DNA from: Alphaproteobacteria bacterium
Lineage (GTDB): Bacteria > Pseudomonadota > Alphaproteobacteria > Caulobacterales > Hyphomonadaceae
Assembly (NCBI GenBank): GCA_016125405.1
Contig: WGLW01000006.1
Coordinates: 1 to 64,000 of the forward strand
Direction: 5' to 3'
Length of the DNA: 64,000 nucleotides
In this document: one piece after another, positions 27,599 to 35,884 of the stretch
Numbering within the stretch: position 1 is the first letter of the stretch
How the letters are laid out: each line of letters starts with the position of its first letter
Notes under the pieces: model-generated
What the model was told of the DNA's origin: nothing
The model's input: the letters and a program-made list of their open reading frames with translations, nothing else
Database searches by the model: none
Translations under genes and position numbers: made by a program

Positions 27599-27811
27599 CG
27601 CTTGAACCCTGCTGTATGTCCCGCAGGGTTTCCCCGCGGGAGCGCCCGTCCCGGCGTCCGGGCGCGATTCGCACCCGCCGCAATAGCGGCGCTTTCTGAC
27701 ACGCCAGCGGATGGCCCGCAACACATGGACGACGGGCGGAATGACGCATCGTCGCACCCCCGCCTCAGGGAGCGGTTGCTCTTGGCTCTACCGCCGGGGC
27801 ATACACGCTGA

Positions 27812-28672
27812 ATGAGCGGACGCATCGCATTTCAGGGGGAGTTGGGCGCCAACTCCCATATCGCCTGCCAGGAGACCTATCCGGGGCTCGAGCCGCTGCC
27901 GTGCGCCACGTTCGAGGATGTCTTCCAGGCCACCGCCGCAGGGGAGGCCGATCTGGCCATGATCCCTGTGGAGAACTCGATCGCCGGCCGTGTCGCGGAC
28001 ATTCACCACCTCTTGCCGACCTCGCCGCTGCACATCATCGCCGAGCATTTCATGCCGATCCGGTTCCAGCTGATGGGCCTCAAAGGGTCCCGGCTGGCGG
28101 ACATCAAGGCCGCTCACAGCCACATCATGGGGCTGGGCCAGTGCCGCAACTTCCTGCGGCAACACGGGATCGCGGCCCGCGTCGCCGCCGACACCGCCGG
28201 CGCCGCCCGCGAAGTGGCCGAACTCGGCGATCCGACGCAGGCGGCGATCGCCCCCAGGCTGGCGGCCGAGGTCTACGGCCTCGACATCCTGGCCGAGAAC
28301 ATCGAGGACGCGGCCCACAACACGACCCGTTTCGTGATCATGAGCCGCGAGGCCAGCATTCCGGAACACGCCTCCGGCAAGGCCTGGGTCACGGCGTTCA
28401 TATTCCGCGTCCGCAACGTGCCGTCAGCGCTCTACAAAGCGATGGGCGGGTTTGCGACGAACGGCGTCAACATGACCAAGCTGGAGAGCTACCAGATCGG
28501 CGGCGCGTTCACGGCGACGCAGTTCTATGCGGAGGTCGAAGGGCACCCGGACGATCCGGCGCTGCAGCGGGCGCTGGAAGAACTGGGCTTCTTCTCAAGC
28601 CAGGTTCGTCATCTCGGCGTGTTTGAAGCGAACCCTTACCGCGGCGAGGCGGCGGCGCGCCTGCCGGGCTAG
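27812..28672 (+). CDS. pheA: Prephenate dehydratase
   Basis: This enzyme makes phenylpyruvate from prephenate for phenylalanine. The 286 residues begin with IAFQGELGANSH and contain MIPVENSIAGRVADIHHLL. The catalytic TRF occurs in AAHNTTRFVIMS, and a C-terminal ACT domain (about 190-280, with KLESYQIGGAF) gives phenylalanine feedback. It is the monofunctional type with no chorismate mutase domain. Confidence 0.96.
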   Translation: MSGRIAFQGELGANSHIACQETYPGLEPLPCATFEDVFQATAAGEADLAMIPVENSIAGRVADIHHLLPTSPLHIIAEHFMPIRFQLMGLKGSRLADIKAAHSHIMGLGQCRNFLRQHGIAARVAADTAGAAREVAELGDPTQAAIAPRLAAEVYGLDILAENIEDAAHNTTRFVIMSREASIPEHASGKAWVTAFIFRVRNVPSALYKAMGGFATNGVNMTKLESYQIGGAFTATQFYAEVEGHPDDPALQRALEELGFFSSQVRHLGVFEANPYRGEAAARLPG

Positions 28673-28764
28673 CCTGATGTAACCTCGGGCGGCGCATGCC
28701 CGAATGGTCCCTGTGCAGCTGGCGGGCGTGGTCGCCCCCGGTCCGACATGATCAGGGGATCACG

Positions 28765-29241
28765 ATGTCCGCCATGACCACCCGTTTCTTCCGTCCATTC
28801 GTGCTCGCCGGTTTTGCCGCGTTGCTCGTCGCACCGCTTGCGCCGGCGGCGTTTGCTGAAAAGCCGCCGGTCTATACGCCAGCATTCTCGAACGTGGCGC
28901 TCGAGGGCTACGACGCCGTCGCCTATTTCAGGGAAGGCAAGCCGGTCAAAGGCGACAAGGCCTTCTCGACGGTTTGGAACGGCGCCGAGTTCCGGTTTGC
29001 AACAAAGGCTGACCTTGATGCGTTCGTTCGCGAGCCTTCGGTCTACGCGCCCCAGTATGGCGGTTACTGCGCATGGGCGGCGGCGCAGGGCAGGACCGCC
29101 AAGGGCGATCCGGAATTCTGGAAGATCGTCGATGGCAAATTGTACCTGAACTACAGCCGCGACATTCAGCGAAAATGGGAAGCCGATATTCCCGGTTTCA
29201 TCGCTAAAGCTGACAAGAATTGGCCACAATTGCTAAAGTAG
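28765..29241 (+). CDS. Exported YHS-domain protein
   Basis: A 158-residue protein with a signal peptide cut after AFA and a YHS-type domain: VALEGYDAVAYFREGKPVKGDKAFSTVWNGAEFRF, then YGGYCAWAAAQG. This subfamily is common in alphaproteobacteria and is thought to bind metal or sit near respiratory proteins, but no role is established. The single Cys in GGYCAW is the conserved one. The start at 28765 has AGGGGATCACG before it; an in-frame opening at 28696 lacks a site. Confidence 0.85.
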   Translation: MSAMTTRFFRPFVLAGFAALLVAPLAPAAFAEKPPVYTPAFSNVALEGYDAVAYFREGKPVKGDKAFSTVWNGAEFRFATKADLDAFVREPSVYAPQYGGYCAWAAAQGRTAKGDPEFWKIVDGKLYLNYSRDIQRKWEADIPGFIAKADKNWPQLLK

Positions 29242-29495
29242 AGAGGCGGCCCTTCTACTTAGTGTTGCTTGGCGGTCACCTACCAATTGTTAATGCCGCG
29301 CAACTCTGGAACTGGTTTGTCTACTGACGATTTTAGCTCTCATATCGACCCGTGCTGGGTGGGTAGTGTGGGCCGCGCGGGCCAATCCTTTCGGGGCGAG
29401 GCCGCTCGGTTCTGAGTAGCAACCTGAGCAGGCCGTTACCTGTCGGAGCACGCATTCCGGCCGGAACCTGCTCCAGTCAAACTGGAGTTCTCCCC
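29242..29495 (+). promoter_or_regulatory. Long leader of the small barrel gene with a hairpin over the ribosome binding site
   Basis: The 254-base gap carries no gene. Just before the ATG, CTCCAG (29471-29476) pairs with CTGGAG (29482-29487) around a five-base loop; the second arm contains GGAG, the only good ribosome binding site, eight bases from the start. A wider arm pair, GAGCAGG and CCTGCTC, lies around it. The fold would hide the site until melted or opened. Confidence 0.5.
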
Positions 29496-29966
29496 ATGAA
29501 ACTGAAACTCGCCCTCGCGGCGGCGACCATGCTCTGCGCCCCGGCGCTCATGTCCGCTCAGGCCCAGGAAGCCAACGTCTACCTGAACGGCGGCTACACG
29601 CAGTTCGACGGCAAAGGCGCCGATCCGGGCGCGCTTACCGGCCGCGTCGGCGTCGGCTTCGGCAAATACTTCGCCGTCGAAGGCGAAGGGTCCGTCGGCA
29701 TCCACAAGGATAGCGGCGTGAAGCTCGACAGCGAGATCGGCGCCTATGGCGTCGCCAAGCTGCCGATCGGTCAGCGCTTCGACATCTTCGCGAGAGCGGG
29801 CGCCGCACGCACCGACTTCTCGCCGGGCGGTGATGATTCCGGTTTCGCCTACGGCGCCGGCGGTGATTTCTTCTTCACCGACCACGACGGCATCCGCGCC
29901 GACTGGACGCGCCACGACTACAACGATCTCGATTCCTATTCGCTCGCCTACGTGCGTCGCTTCTAG
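29496..29966 (+). CDS. Small outer-membrane beta-barrel protein
   Basis: A 156-residue protein with a signal peptide (cut after AQA). Alternating strands follow, such as NVYLNGGYTQFD, LTGRVGVGFGKYFAVEGEGSVG and YGAGGDFFFTDHDGIRADWTRHDY, and it ends on a terminal Phe (SYSLAYVRRF), the usual barrel-assembly signal. About eight strands are expected, as in the OmpW/OmpX-like or Opa-like porin families. The role is unknown; such proteins are often abundant and envelope-stress regulated. A strong terminator follows. Confidence 0.85.
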   Translation: MKLKLALAAATMLCAPALMSAQAQEANVYLNGGYTQFDGKGADPGALTGRVGVGFGKYFAVEGEGSVGIHKDSGVKLDSEIGAYGVAKLPIGQRFDIFARAGAARTDFSPGGDDSGFAYGAGGDFFFTDHDGIRADWTRHDYNDLDSYSLAYVRRF

Positions 29967-29990
29967 GATTTTCAGGACGTGAAATGAAAG

Positions 29991-30020
29991 CGCCCCTGCC
30001 GAAAGGCGGGGGCGTTTTTA
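29991..30020 (+). terminator. Rho-independent terminator
   Basis: A 10-bp stem with one G-U pair (29991-30000 with 30005-30014) encloses a GAAA tetraloop and is followed directly by TTTTTA. It ends the barrel-protein transcript 25 bases after its stop, just before the convergent nudC. Confidence 0.9.
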
Positions 30021-30034
30021 TTCGCGGTAACGGG

Positions 30035-31003
30035 TCAGCCCTGATCCAGCCAGGCCATGATGACATGGTGGGCGATGGCGACCGGCATCGGGCCAAACGC
30101 CTCGGGATGACGGCCGGCCATCATGTCGGCGATTTCCTGCCGGCTGAACCAGCGGGCGTCCTCGATTTCCGTTTTGTCGACGGTGACGTCTTCGCTCGCA
30201 GCCTCGACGATCAGCCCGATCATCAGCGAGGACGGGAACGGCCAGGGCTGGCAGAACAGGTATTTGACGGCGCCGGTGCAGCGGACGCCGGATTCTTCCA
30301 GCACTTCGCGCGCCGCCGCCTGTTCGATGGTTTCGCCCGGCTCCACAAATCCGGCGAGACACGACCAGAAGCCGGGCCGCCAGGCGGCCTGACGGCCCAG
30401 CAACGCCCGGTCGCCCCTGACCACCAGCATGATCGCGACAGGATCGATGCGGGGAAAATGCTCGGTTCCACATTCGGGGCAGGCGCGTTTCCAGCCGGCT
30501 TCCTCGACGCGGGACTGCTCGCCGCAGACGCTGCAGTAGCCGTGCCGCCTGTGCCATTCGAATATCGCCCGGGCCGTGGCGGCTGCACCGCTGTCGAAGG
30601 CGTCCATCCCGCCGGCGGCGATGCGGAAATCCTCGAACACGCCAAGCCCCGCAATCGGCGAGGCGTCAAGGTTGAACGACCCGGCCAGGTTCAGCGCGAA
30701 GACCGGCGAGCCTTTTTCGGTCTCGCCCAGAAAGAGACGCGTGGCCTTTGGCGCCAGCATCCCGGCCTGCGGTCCCAGCCAGAGGATGGGGCGACCGGGG
30801 GGCAGGGCGGCGCCGATCGCCTGTGGCGTGGCCGGCGGGCCCGCTCCTTCCACCAGCGGCAGTCCGTCTCGCATCAGCAGGACGCGGACGTTGTCCGAGG
30901 CGAACGCCTTGTCCAGCCAGGCCGGATCGCGGCGATGATGGGCGGCGCGATCGATGCCCGCGCCGACAAGCGGGATGGCGCGCTGGGCGTCGTCAGATGG
31001 CAC
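30035..31003 (-). CDS. nudC: NAD(H) pyrophosphatase, Nudix family
   Basis: NudC splits NADH (and NAD) to NMN(H) and AMP and can remove NAD caps from RNA. The 322 residues have a zinc ribbon (Cys157, 160, 175, 178), a complete Nudix box at 218-240 (GFVEPGETIEQAAAREVLEESGV) and the family signature QPWPFPSS at about 252-259, which separates NudC from other Nudix enzymes. The GTG at 31001-31003 begins four bases after the TIR gene stop, with AGGA a little far upstream. An ATG at 31069 would lie inside the TIR gene and adds a non-family N-terminus. Confidence 0.92.
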   Translation of the reverse strand: MPSDDAQRAIPLVGAGIDRAAHHRRDPAWLDKAFASDNVRVLLMRDGLPLVEGAGPPATPQAIGAALPPGRPILWLGPQAGMLAPKATRLFLGETEKGSPVFALNLAGSFNLDASPIAGLGVFEDFRIAAGGMDAFDSGAAATARAIFEWHRRHGYCSVCGEQSRVEEAGWKRACPECGTEHFPRIDPVAIMLVVRGDRALLGRQAAWRPGFWSCLAGFVEPGETIEQAAAREVLEESGVRCTGAVKYLFCQPWPFPSSLMIGLIVEAASEDVTVDKTEIEDARWFSRQEIADMMAGRHPEAFGPMPVAIAHHVIMAWLDQG

Positions 31004-31007
31004 GGGA

Positions 31008-31985
31008 TCAGATCTTCCTGATGTTGGAGCGAAAGGCGCGCAAAGCGCGCCAGCCGCCGAGCATGGCATAGATAGAGAATGCGATCACCGTGAAGAAGAC
31101 CCATATCAGAATCAGTCCGGAAACGGCGCCGGCGACGTTTTCCGGCGCCACAGCGCCGGCGGCGGCGGCCGCCGCCGTCGCGATCACCACCAGGCCGACC
31201 AATATGCCGGTGGAGATCAGGTATTTGCCCAGCGCCGCGCCCACTCCCCGCCTGCGCAGATAATAGCGGATCGGGAACGCCACTGCGCCATAGAGGGCGA
31301 CCATGATCAGGCAGGCGAGCCCGATGGTCGCCAGCCGATGTCCGGCGGTCGCGCCAGCGGCGCCATCGGGTCCGAGCGCGCGGAAGACCGTCAGCCCGAG
31401 GACCGGAACCAGGACCAGCAGGTCGATCCATTTGAACGGCAGAACGTCGCGGGCTGGCACGCGCCGCCCGCCAGCAGTCATCTTGCCGATATAGACCGCC
31501 GCCGTCGCGGAGGGCTGGATTGGAAGTTCGTCGTTCGCAGCGCTGGCCGCAACCGGCGCGCCATTTTCCGGTATCGCTGCCGCGGCGGCTTTGGACGTGA
31601 GCGCAATCAGATGGTCGACCAGGTCGTCCACCTTCGAGGCGGGATCAGGCCATGCTTCGATCCAGTTGCGGTCGGCGAGGTCGTAGAGACGGGCGCCGCG
31701 CGGCTGCGTGTCTTCGATCAGCACCGGCACGATGGGCTTGCCGAGGCCGTCGGCGACCGCCAGCTCCTTCTTGAGCTGATGCGAGCCGTTGCTGGCTCCG
31801 GAAAAGAAGACGACGAGGGTGGCCGATTCCGTCAGCGCCTCGCGTGCGGTTTCACGCCAGTCCGCGTCGCCATCGATGTTTGCATCATACCAGACCGTGA
31901 CGCCGCTGCCTTCGAGGCGGCGCACGACCTGCGCCACCAGTTCCCTGTCGCTGCGCTGGTAACTGACGAAAAAGTCGAATTTCAT
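31008..31985 (-). CDS. TIR-domain protein with four membrane helices
   Basis: The 325 residues comprise a TIR domain (about 1-130; FDFFVSYQRSDRELV, GVTVWYDANIDGDADW, LVVFFSGASNGSHQLKKELAVAD). A linker leads to four hydrophobic helices at about 187-205, 218-236, 254-278 and 286-308. The Glu in LKKE (Glu74) sits where the catalytic Glu of TIR NADases lies, so NAD cleavage is possible. Bacterial TIR proteins act in phage defence, in host interaction or as scaffolds. The start is the ATG at the first TIR strand; upstream codons are not supported. nudC follows almost without a gap. Confidence 0.85.
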   Translation of the reverse strand: MKFDFFVSYQRSDRELVAQVVRRLEGSGVTVWYDANIDGDADWRETAREALTESATLVVFFSGASNGSHQLKKELAVADGLGKPIVPVLIEDTQPRGARLYDLADRNWIEAWPDPASKVDDLVDHLIALTSKAAAAAIPENGAPVAASAANDELPIQPSATAAVYIGKMTAGGRRVPARDVLPFKWIDLLVLVPVLGLTVFRALGPDGAAGATAGHRLATIGLACLIMVALYGAVAFPIRYYLRRRGVGAALGKYLISTGILVGLVVIATAAAAAAGAVAPENVAGAVSGLILIWVFFTVIAFSIYAMLGGWRALRAFRSNIRKI

Positions 31986-32099
31986 GTGCAACCCCAACGC
32001 CCGCCGCACGCAGCGATTAACGCTAAAGCATAGGTCGTCGGCGGCAATAGCCGGGGAATTCCCCGCGTTTGCCGCAGGTTGGGCCGCGGCCGCCCGGCC

Positions 32100-32133
32100 T
32101 TGCCATCGGCCTGTAAAACCATGATATGAAGCC
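32100..32133 (+). promoter_or_regulatory. Promoter of the SRP RNA
   Basis: TTGCCA (32100-32105) and TGATAT (32122-32127) are 16 bases apart and would start transcription near 32134, where the base-paired RNA begins. Confidence 0.55.
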
Positions 32134-32230
32134 CTGCAGGCTGGCGGTGGACGAGCCGCTCGCCAATCCGGTCAGGTCCGGAAGGAAGCAGCCGTAACGA
32201 GTTTTGCTCGGGTCGTCGCCAGTCTGCGCC
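32134..32230 (+). ncRNA. ffs: Signal recognition particle RNA, small bacterial type (4.5S)
   Basis: The universally conserved core, GGTCAGGTCCGGAAGGAAGC at 32170-32189 followed by AGCC, contains the GGAA tetraloop and the internal loops bound by Ffh. The outer stem pairs 32136-32146 with 32217-32227 (11 bp, one G-U), giving a single long hairpin of about 97 bases, the small-type SRP RNA. With Ffh it targets inner-membrane proteins to the translocon. Location just upstream of dnaX is a frequent bacterial arrangement. The exact ends are estimated from pairing. Confidence 0.93.
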
Positions 32231-32310
32231 ATTCCAACAATCCACAGACGCAATCCGCCCGCCCAGCTTAGCGGTTGGCGTCGCGCGCCGGGCTGGGCCA
32301 TATAGGGGCC

Positions 32311-34167
32311 ATGGCTGCGAAGAAACCCCCGAAACCGCCGGAAGACGGGCAGGAGGCTGGTCCTGAAGATGGGCCGGCGCTGTTCGCCGAGTCCGGCGGG
32401 CCGCCGGCCTATCAGGTGCTTGCGCGCAAATACCGCCCCCATTCCTTCGAGGATCTGGTGGGGCAGGAGGCGATGGTCCGCACGCTGACCAACGCCTTCA
32501 AGACCGGCCGCATCGCCCATGCCTTCATGCTCACCGGCGTACGCGGCGTTGGCAAGACAACCACCGCCCGCCTGCTCGCCCGCGCACTGAACTACGAGAG
32601 TGACACAATCCACCAGCCTTCGATCGAGGCGTTGCAGGTGGAAGGGCGCCATTGCCGGGCCATCATCGAGGGCCGGCACATCGATGTGCTGGAACTCGAC
32701 GCCGCCTCGCACACCAAGGTCGAGGAGATGCGGGACCTCCTGGACGGTGCACGCTATGCGCCGGTTTCAGCGCGGTACAAGGTCTACATCATCGACGAAG
32801 TTCACATGCTTTCGACGGCGTCCTTCAACGCGCTGCTAAAGACGCTCGAGGAACCGCCTCCGCATGTGAAGTTCATCTTCGCGACGACGGAAATCCGCAA
32901 AGTGCCCGTGACCGTGCTGTCGCGCTGCCAGCGGTTCAACCTGCAGCGCTTCACGCCCGAGGCGCTGGCCGAACACCTCGCCAATATCTGCCGGAAGGAA
33001 AAGGCCACGGTCGCGCCCGAAGCGCTGGCGCTGATCGCCCGTGCGGCGGAAGGGTCGGCGCGCGATGCGTTGTCGATCCTCGATCAGGCGCTGGTGCAGG
33101 GCGGCAAGAGCAATGTCGGCGCCGAGGCGGTGCGCGAAATGCTCGGCCTGGCGGACCGCTCGCGCGTGCTTGATCTTCTCGACAAGGCCATCGCCGCCGA
33201 CCACAAGGCGGCCCTTGAGGAGGCGACGGCCCTGCTCGACGCCGGGGCGGATGCACCGGTGCTGGTCAAGGACCTGCTGGATGCGATGACCGAGGTGTCG
33301 CGCGCCAAGGCGCTGGGCGAGGCTTACGCCTATGCCGGTCCGGCGGACTGGGCGCAGCGGACGCAGGCCATGGCGCAGAAACTGTCGCCTGCGCAGGCCT
33401 CGCGCATGTGGAAGCTCCTGCTGCAGGGATTCGAGGATTGCACGCGCGCGCCGGACCCGCCGGCAGCGGCTCAGATGGTGGTGTTGCGCCTCGCCGCGGC
33501 TGCGGCGCTGCCGCCGCCGGAAAACGCCGGCAAGGCGCCAACCCCGGAAAAGCGGGCGGGCGCCGCGCCTGAGAGCGTCGGCGCCCGGGGGGAAAACCGG
33601 CAGGACGCGCGCAGGGCCGAGACGGCGCCGCCAGTGGCGATGGCGGTCGGCGACGACCTGCATCACGCAACGGACGGTCCCGGCAAGCGGCTCGCCTCGC
33701 TGAACCAGATCATCGCCGAGCTGGATTCCCAGCGCCGGATCGACCTGCGCTACGAGATCGAGACCTACGTCCGGCCCGCCGAGATCGACTACGGGCATTT
33801 CCACTATTCGGCGGCGCCCGGCGCACCGGTCGATCTCTCGATGAAGCTGCGCTCCTGGCTGGAAGCGACCACGCATGTCGAATGGGAGGTTATCCAGTCG
33901 GACGATGCCGGCGCCGAAAGCGCGGCCGAGCAGCGCGCGCGCAGGAAACGCGAGATCTTCGAGGCGGCCGAAGCCCATCCCCGCATCGCCGAGGCGCTGA
34001 AGGCCTTTCCCGGTTCACGCATCCTGCGCGTGGACGAACCCGGCGACGACGACCTGGACGAAGCCGCCGGCGAGACCAATGTCATACACGTGGACTTCGC
34101 ACCGCGCGATCTTGCGCCGGACCCTGTCGACTATGTCCATCCGGAACCCGAGGAGGACGACGATTGA
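32311..34167 (+). CDS. dnaX: DNA polymerase III tau/gamma subunit
   Basis: DnaX is the clamp-loader ATPase subunit and tethers polymerase cores. The 618 residues have VLARKYRPHSFEDLVGQEA, Walker A GVRGVGKTTTARLLAR, Walker B YIIDEVHML and the SRC block VLSRCQRFNL. The usual four-Cys zinc module between Walker A and the DAASHT box is missing: only one Cys remains, in GRHCRAI. A similar loss is recalled for Caulobacter DnaX. The C-terminal third (about 405-618) is the lineage-variable tau region. The ATG at 32311 is used; the frame opens earlier at 32275 without support. Confidence 0.95.
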   Translation: MAAKKPPKPPEDGQEAGPEDGPALFAESGGPPAYQVLARKYRPHSFEDLVGQEAMVRTLTNAFKTGRIAHAFMLTGVRGVGKTTTARLLARALNYESDTIHQPSIEALQVEGRHCRAIIEGRHIDVLELDAASHTKVEEMRDLLDGARYAPVSARYKVYIIDEVHMLSTASFNALLKTLEEPPPHVKFIFATTEIRKVPVTVLSRCQRFNLQRFTPEALAEHLANICRKEKATVAPEALALIARAAEGSARDALSILDQALVQGGKSNVGAEAVREMLGLADRSRVLDLLDKAIAADHKAALEEATALLDAGADAPVLVKDLLDAMTEVSRAKALGEAYAYAGPADWAQRTQAMAQKLSPAQASRMWKLLLQGFEDCTRAPDPPAAAQMVVLRLAAAAALPPPENAGKAPTPEKRAGAAPESVGARGENRQDARRAETAPPVAMAVGDDLHHATDGPGKRLASLNQIIAELDSQRRIDLRYEIETYVRPAEIDYGHFHYSAAPGAPVDLSMKLRSWLEATTHVEWEVIQSDDAGAESAAEQRARRKREIFEAAEAHPRIAEALKAFPGSRILRVDEPGDDDLDEAAGETNVIHVDFAPRDLAPDPVDYVHPEPEEDDD

Positions 34168-34490
34168 AAGACCTTTCCGACATCATGCGCCAGGCGCAGG
34201 AAATGCAGGCCAGGCTGGCCGAGGCGCAGGAGCGCATGGACAAGCTCACCGCAGACGGCGCCGCCGGCGGCGGCCTTGTCACCGTACGCCTCAAGGGCAA
34301 GGGCGAACTCGATAGCCTGAAGATCGATCCCAGCCTGCTGGCGCCGGGCGAGGCCGAAATCCTCGAAGATCTTCTCAAGGCCGCGCACGCCGATGCGCGC
34401 CGCAAGCTGGATGACGCGATGGCCGACGCCATGCGCCAGGCCACCGGCGGCATGTCCGGCATGATGCCGGGCTTCAAGCTACCCTTCTAG
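34164..34490 (+). CDS. YbaB/EbfC nucleoid-associated protein
   Basis: A 108-residue protein of the YbaB/EbfC family: KDLSDIMRQAQEMQARLAEAQERM, then GGGLVTVRLKGKGELDSLKIDPSLL and a Met-rich end. The family forms DNA-binding dimers. The start is a TTG within TTGA, overlapping the dnaX stop by four bases, and is supported by AGGAGGA six bases upstream, so translation is coupled to dnaX. recR, which commonly follows, is absent here. Confidence 0.93.
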   Translation: MKDLSDIMRQAQEMQARLAEAQERMDKLTADGAAGGGLVTVRLKGKGELDSLKIDPSLLAPGEAEILEDLLKAAHADARRKLDDAMADAMRQATGGMSGMMPGFKLPF

Positions 34491-34612
34491 CCGTCTCTTG
34501 CTTTTCTTCGATCTGTCTTGACCCGCGTCAAGCGACCGGCTCCCGGACCTGCCAGCCTGTAATTGGGCGTGCTGGCGGGCGACGCCAGAACAATGGCGCC
34601 AGGGTGATCAGG

Positions 34613-35074
34613 ATGACGCTTCTGTCCAGGCAAGACCGGGTGCTGAAACACGGCGGACGGCGAAGCGCGATTCCGGCAATGCTGCTCGGCGTCGCAACAA
34701 TTCTCGTCTTGTCCGCGTGTTCACCGGCGCGATTCCGTGAACCTCAGGCTCCGGGCGCCGCCGCCGATCCGGCCTCACAGACGGATTCGCACGAAGACGC
34801 ATCGAATCAACCGACGGATATGGCGGTCTATCGCGGCGCGGGTATTGCGCATCTTGGATGCCCGCAATGCCACGATATCGGCGTCGTGGGGGCCGGTCCG
34901 CTGACCCAGTCATCGGCGCCCGCATTTGCGGCCGTCGCCAATCGGGAAGGCATGACGGCGGCGCACATCGAGCAGTGGCTCACATCATCGCATCCGACGA
35001 TGCCCAGCTACTACTTCGGCGAGCCGACGGTGAGCGATCTTGCCGCGTACATCATGTCGCTGCGCAAGCACTGA
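34613..35074 (+). CDS. c-type cytochrome lipoprotein
   Basis: A 153-residue protein with an unusual basic N-terminus, then a hydrophobic segment and lipobox LSAC (Cys36). Residues 77-150 form a mini class I cytochrome c: haem motif CPQCH at 83-87 and a likely Met130 ligand in PTMPSYYF, followed by SDLAAYIMSL. It is likely anchored in the envelope as an electron carrier; its partner is unknown. The ATG at 34613 is used; GTG at 34604 is in frame. Confidence 0.85.
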   Translation: MTLLSRQDRVLKHGGRRSAIPAMLLGVATILVLSACSPARFREPQAPGAAADPASQTDSHEDASNQPTDMAVYRGAGIAHLGCPQCHDIGVVGAGPLTQSSAPAFAAVANREGMTAAHIEQWLTSSHPTMPSYYFGEPTVSDLAAYIMSLRKH

Positions 35075-35090
35075 GCCGCTGCTTTCAAGA

Positions 35091-35807
35091 TCAACCCGGT
35101 TTCTTGAACTTCAGCAAAAACTGATCCGTCTTGCCGCGGATCGACGGGTCGAACACGTTCCTGGAGTGATCGTCCGCCGGATTGGCGAGGATGTCGCTCT
35201 CGCCATCAAGCACAAATCCTGCAGCCTGCACTTCGGCCTTCACCGCCGCCTCGTCGATCCGGTGCAGCGTGTCGGTGTCCTTGAGGCCCGAACCGGCGGG
35301 GGCGGCGTGGTCCAGCACGATAAAGACCCCTCCGGGTTTCAGCGCCGCGAAGACGGCCTTGTTGAAGGCGGCGACGTCCGCAGGCCCCATGAACTTGTCG
35401 TGCAGGTCGTGATAGTTCTGCCGGATGAACACCTCGTCCACGCCGGAGGGCAGGCCGGGTGAATTGATCGGCGCTGTCGCGACGACAACATTCGAGGTGT
35501 CCGGATTGGCGGCGACGGACTTCATCATCGTCAGCACGTCCGGGTGAACCTTCACCACCTCGTCGGGCTCGAAGGCGTAGACCTTGCCGGTTGGCCCGAC
35601 CGCCTTGCTGAAGGCCCGCGCGAAGCGTCCGGCCACCACATCGACGACCGTGTCGCCCGGCTTGACGCCGATGAAGGCGATCACTTCCGGTCCCTTCAGT
35701 GACGGATCCGTAAGGGCATCGGCCGGCGCCTGCGCCATCGCTGCGGGCGCCAGCCCTGTGACCAGCGCCGCCATCGCTGTCGCCGCCATCATCATCCTGA
35801 ATGTCAT
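35091..35807 (-). CDS. Exported methyltransferase-like protein (COG4798-type)
   Basis: A 238-residue protein with a clear signal peptide (cut after AMA) followed by a class I methyltransferase-like fold: IAFIGVKPGDTVVDVVAGRFARAF, then VYAFEPDEVV and FNKAVFAALKPGGVFIVLDHAA. Exported relatives are common in proteobacteria. Motif I lacks the usual GxG, which questions SAM binding, and SAM is not expected in the periplasm, so catalysis is doubtful. The ATG has AGGGGAATGAC before it. The AraC gene lies 77 bases upstream on the same strand and may regulate it. Confidence 0.8.
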   Translation of the reverse strand: MTFRMMMAATAMAALVTGLAPAAMAQAPADALTDPSLKGPEVIAFIGVKPGDTVVDVVAGRFARAFSKAVGPTGKVYAFEPDEVVKVHPDVLTMMKSVAANPDTSNVVVATAPINSPGLPSGVDEVFIRQNYHDLHDKFMGPADVAAFNKAVFAALKPGGVFIVLDHAAPAGSGLKDTDTLHRIDEAAVKAEVQAAGFVLDGESDILANPADDHSRNVFDPSIRGKTDQFLLKFKKPG

Positions 35808-35884
35808 GTCATTCCCCTGATCAACCGGGTCGCGCCCGGCGAAATCGCGACGCGCCATGGCGTCTCCAACGCACCCATCATACC

